NCBI RefSeq assembly: GCF_000247815.1
Contig: NC_021671.1
Coordinates: 20,946,038-21,010,037, forward strand
Origin: Ficedula albicollis
Lineage: Eukaryota; Chordata; Aves; Passeriformes; Muscicapidae
Direction of reading: 5' to 3'
Length of the DNA stretch: 64,000 bases
The notes below the pieces were generated by a model, which worked only from the letters and a program-made list of their open reading frames with translations, ran no database searches and was not told the DNA's origin. Of this stretch, positions 60,242-64,000 are shown in pieces. The translations under genes and the position numbers were made by a program. Numbering within the stretch: the first letter of the stretch is position 1; every line of letters begins with the position of its first letter.

Positions 60242-61643
60242 CATCCATGAGGTGGATGTATATTACCATATATTACATATGCAGACTAAATGCATATCTC
60301 CATGTCAAGACACAACTATAAACATAGATATGGATGTATGAGTATCCACCTATAATTAAAATGTATAAAGCCATTTTGGGCTTCCTCGTCTTATGGGGGG
60401 AATATCCTGAAATGTCTCCAGGTATATGCAGAGTTGAGATCCTCTCCAGCTTTATGAGGAAAGAACCTCTACTGTGAAAGTCATTTTTGCTGAGTCTCAG
60501 GAGCGTTACTTGATACATTTCATACTTTCCATTGTTTGTAAAGTATGATGGAAGAAGCATTCCAGTAGAGAATTACAACTTTAAATATAAGATCATTAAT
60601 ATAATTCCTTTTTGGCTAGGCAGGTAGAAGGTATGCATAATTTTTAACTTTTCAAGCGTTTAAAAGAACCTATCTCTAAAGTTTTAAATGCAAGTAATTT
60701 AAATTTATGACTTAAGAGAGATAGGAGTACGTCTCTGATTATTTTTCAGTTTTCTACATGCTTTGTTTTTGCTCTCATAACCTAAGAAGGATGCTAAGGA
60801 TCATAAACTTTGTTCAAATTTGATATCTTAATTGGGAAACATTTAAATAAATTGGGGATCTATGTGAAGACGTTGCTTAACCCATTGACTATCTAACAAA
60901 AAATCACAGATACCTGTGCAAGGGTTAAAATTTTGCTGTTTGACTTATGGAAGATTCAGAGTTTTCCTTGTAGCTGCAAAAATCAATGTGCAAGATTGTT
61001 TAGATATTAACATTTCAGAAGCTGACATGTTTTCTCTTTTGATTGAAGAATATTGTCCTGCCCTCTGGTCTGGAGATGTCATTTTGCAATTTATCTTCAT
61101 GTAAATTGGTAATACAGTGGAATTCAGACTTCTCCAGAGTCAGAAACACCTGTCTTAATTTCAAATTGTCAAATATCTGGCTGTATGACATTTTAAAGAT
61201 ATTTTCATTTTTTCCCAAGTGAAACAATGAAAGAGGACATTCTGCTTGTCAAACACTTAAACAGTCTGCACTCATGCTTGGCCCACTATAGAAAATTGAA
61301 AGTTAATTTTCCTTGATGTGTTTATTCAGTTGCCTGCTAGGTTTTGAATGAATACTCAGGCCAGAGGCTAAACTGGGATGAGAGTCTTTAATCCACATTT
61401 TGCCTGCGTTTGTTTGGCAGATCATAAAAAGAAGTATCTTCAGGATATTACAGTGTGCAAAACATGTTTGCATTTTTTCCTACTTTTGTTCAAGCTTAAA
61501 ACCAAACAACACAGTTCCATGTTCATATTAAATTAGGAAAAACCAAGGAATTGAAGGGAACTGAGTGGGTGGGAGCTGTCTTTAATGTACCTTCAGAATT
61601 AGGGCTGGGTTTTGGTGGTGTCATTTAAGAAAATATTGTGTCG
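60242..61643. other. Non-coding stretch, no gene recognised
   Basis: This is AT-rich unique sequence. Open frames are under 100 codons and unrecognised. Confidence 0.62.
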
Positions 61644-61790
61644 ACATTCTTCTGAAATAACCCACTTTTGTACCTCATCCATCTGTGCGTTTTCTGTTAG
61701 TCTTACGTGAATGAATAACATTCTTCTGAAATAACCCACTTTTGTACCTTATCCATCTGTGCGTTTTTTGTTAGTCTTACGTGAATGAAT
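61644..61790. repeat. Tandem duplication, 74-bp unit, 2 copies
   Basis: Copy 1 is 61644-61717 and copy 2 is 61718-61790, with two C/T differences (about 97% identity). Confidence 0.95.
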
Positions 61791-62240
61791 GTAACTTTGT
61801 AAACACATCAAAAACCAATCAGAAATGCAGTGTTTTAGGCAATATATCTGTGTCATCCCCCTGAGTATGAATTGCAATGGTAAGTGGTGGCAAATAAGGG
61901 AATTAGACATCCTTTGGGTATTCAGTAATTTGTTTCAATTGATTTATTTTTGAAACATTCCTACTTGTAAATTGTTCTCCTAAAATGTATTTATGACTCA
62001 ATGTCTTAAATTAGTCCTTAATGGAAAAATGGATGAAGCCTTAGGTAATTCTTTCCTCCCCTAGCCATGCAAATAAAGTTAATAACTGCTGTCTTTCAGC
62101 CTTTCTTTTTCTGTTTACTTAAAGTTACTAATTAGTTGCAGTGATCAGAATTGTATTCTTTAGACTATAAGAAACAGAATTCCAATAGGGAAGACTGAAG
62201 CTGTCCTAAATATAAACTGTGCTCTACTAACTTTCAGCCA
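61791..62240. other. Unique spacer between tandem duplications
   Basis: This is 450 bases of AT-rich single-copy sequence. No coding or RNA feature is seen. Confidence 0.6.
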
Positions 62241-62753
62241 GTCTGTAGAGTTGTCAAGCTGTTTGCAAACGGATTCTTGCAGCACTTGAGTTGTTTTGTT
62301 TCATTCTGTGGCTGATGTAGGGAAAATGTGCAGTTTTGCTACTGTAATTGTAAAAGATGAGGAGGAAATTTACATGAATAGATCCTAAGCTTGAGTTATT
62401 GAAAAGTACATGAGATGAAAAATATTCATAACTGCATAAAATGTTTAAAAAATATTTTAAATGTGTTATAAAGCAAACTAAATGTGTGAGTAAAAAGGTC
62501 TGTAGAGTTGTCAAGCTGTTTGCAAACGGATTCTTGCAGCACTTGAGTTGTTTTGTTTCATTCTGTGGCTGATGTAGGGAAAATGTGCAGTTTTGCTACT
62601 GTAATTGTAAAAGATGAGGAGTAAATTTACATGAGTAGGTCCTAAGCTTGAGTTATTGAAAAGTACGTGAGATGAAAAATATTTATAAATGCACAAAATG
62701 TTTAAAAAATATTTTAAATGTGTTCTAAAGCAAACTAAATGTGTGAGTAAAAA
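62241..62753. repeat. Tandem duplication, 257-bp unit, 2 copies (largest in window)
   Basis: Copy 1 is 62241-62497 and copy 2 is 62498-62753. About eight substitutions and one small length difference give about 97% identity by eye. Most changes are transitions. Two minus-strand open frames ending in the same peptide are shadows of the two copies. The unit is AT-rich and resembles no known repeat. Confidence 0.97.
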
Positions 62754-64000
62754 TTTGTAACTATATCACTTCAGCAACCTTGTGTCATTTATATTTCCAG
62801 GTGGTCAGATACTATATTTAGATATGAACTGAAAAAATTACTTAAGAATCCTGTTCTGCTCTCCTTCTGAGTTTGAGCTCTGAGCAAAGGCTCTCTCTAC
62901 CAAAACAGTTAATGGATTACAAGTAGGGCTTGATTTCTACTGAACTTTTACAGTGTGTTTAAAGTAGTTGGTAATAACATTGTGGCTCTACTGAGAATGT
63001 CAGCTGTGGAGTTACTCAGCATACATTTAATTCAGAGGTTGGTATGATATGATGATACAGATACCCATATCAAATTATGGTTAAAATGTTACAGAAGTGA
63101 TTCAGTAGGTTTTATATCTAGGACTTCTTTAAGAAGTTGTGTGGCTTTTTATCTCTAGCATAAGTGTTTCAACTGATTTCTGTAAATTTCCATCTTCCTT
63201 GTAGGTCTCATTCATTCAGAATGCTTTTCACCTGTAGTGATGTTGTGGTCTACTTTTGTACAATTATCAATCATAGCAAAGCTGAGTGAGCTTCTTGGTC
63301 AATTCAGTCCTCTATAATCTTTGTTTCAGAGTCAAATACTGACAATGGGTAGCTGGGAAGAAATGTAGTGCAACTAGGCTTCAGCTTTACTGACATCTGT
63401 GAGGAGATCTAGAAATAGGTCAAAAATGGTCTCTTCACAGGTATGCAGTCCCTTAATTCACCTTTGTCCCATGAATTTCAGCTCAGTCATTTTAGCTTTT
63501 GGTGGTTTCATATTAACAATGAGATTCACATCTAAGAGTCTTACGCTTTATGATGCTAAGATATGAAAAGGTACTTTGAAACCGTTGGTTTACTGAGCTC
63601 CAGCAGTGGCACTCCTATGGGTGAGACAAGGTTGAATCTTTCCATTTTGTGGCATCTACTTTCCTTCTGAGATGCATCACATCCTGCACCTTGGAAGAGC
63701 CCTGACCCAAGCAGTCACAGCTGGGGCAATTGCATACAGAGCTGAACTTCTGTTGAACTTCCAATATGCAGAGAGATGCTAATTCAGCTATATTGGATAC
63801 TTTATGTTGAGTATTTGGAAATTTTATTTTGCAGTCCTTAAACTGCAATTGAGTTCAAGAGGATTTTTAAAACAATGCACTGAATATGTTATATAAATTA
63901 TAGAAAATCTGCAACTATCAAGGATTTAGAAATAGTGTGGTATTCTAACTCTCAAGTCATAAACCCATATTGTTACCTTATTAACATAATATAATATTCC
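62754..64000. other. Non-coding stretch to window end
   Basis: No coding, RNA or repeat feature is supported. Open frames are under 80 codons. Confidence 0.62.

Overview
This 64 kb window looks like vertebrate nuclear DNA from an intergenic or intronic stretch. It is AT-rich and CpG-poor, stops are dense in all six frames, and no exon, tRNA, rRNA, snRNA or bacterial-style operon could be recognised. I saw no mammalian Alu, B1 or L1 sequence and very little interspersed repeat. One short segment (about 25971-26235, minus strand) has the TATA-then-AATAAA layout of an avian-type retroviral LTR. Together these favour a bird, perhaps a songbird, at moderate confidence. I found no clear CR1 LINE end, which would have been better proof. 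No protein-coding gene is called: the longer open frames are either simple-repeat translations, frame-preserving tandem duplications, or unrecognised sequence.

What the window does contain is local sequence instability. Two extreme simple-sequence tracts stand out: an uninterrupted 797-base C run enclosed by 26 T and 21 T (23310-24153), and 154 perfect GTT units (46986-47447). Around them are at least seventeen separate short direct tandem duplications or triplications. Their units run from 21 to 257 bp, most copies are about 95-99% identical by eye, and the units are unrelated to each other. They lie near 7.2, 7.6, 10.4, 14.3, 16.0, 18.9, 34.5, 35.9, 41.5, 45.5, 46.2, 46.5, 54.1, 59.1, 60.1, 61.6 and 62.2 kb. 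The copies differ by a few substitutions, so most are unlikely to be plain assembly stutter.

Layout: 1-7 kb, unremarkable sequence with one palindromic AT/GT microsatellite. 7.2-7.8 kb, two neighbouring but different tandem duplications. 10.4-19.1 kb, four more (60, 62, 99 and 93 bp units). 19.69-19.78 kb, two mutually exclusive perfect hairpins. 23.3-24.2 kb, the C tract. 25.1-26.7 kb, a GC-richer segment and the LTR candidate. 29.9-30.2 kb, a CpG-enriched patch. 31.4-32.1 kb, a stop-poor GC/T-rich stretch. 34.5-36 kb, two duplications. 41.5 kb, a nested triplication. 45.5-47.4 kb, a cluster of three duplications ending in the GTT tract. 54-62.8 kb, five further duplications, one joined to a 15-bp-stem hairpin, ending with the largest (257 bp unit). 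Several AT-rich blocks carry clustered homeodomain-type ATTA/TAATTA cores and could be conserved non-coding elements. That needs an alignment and is listed only as a lead.
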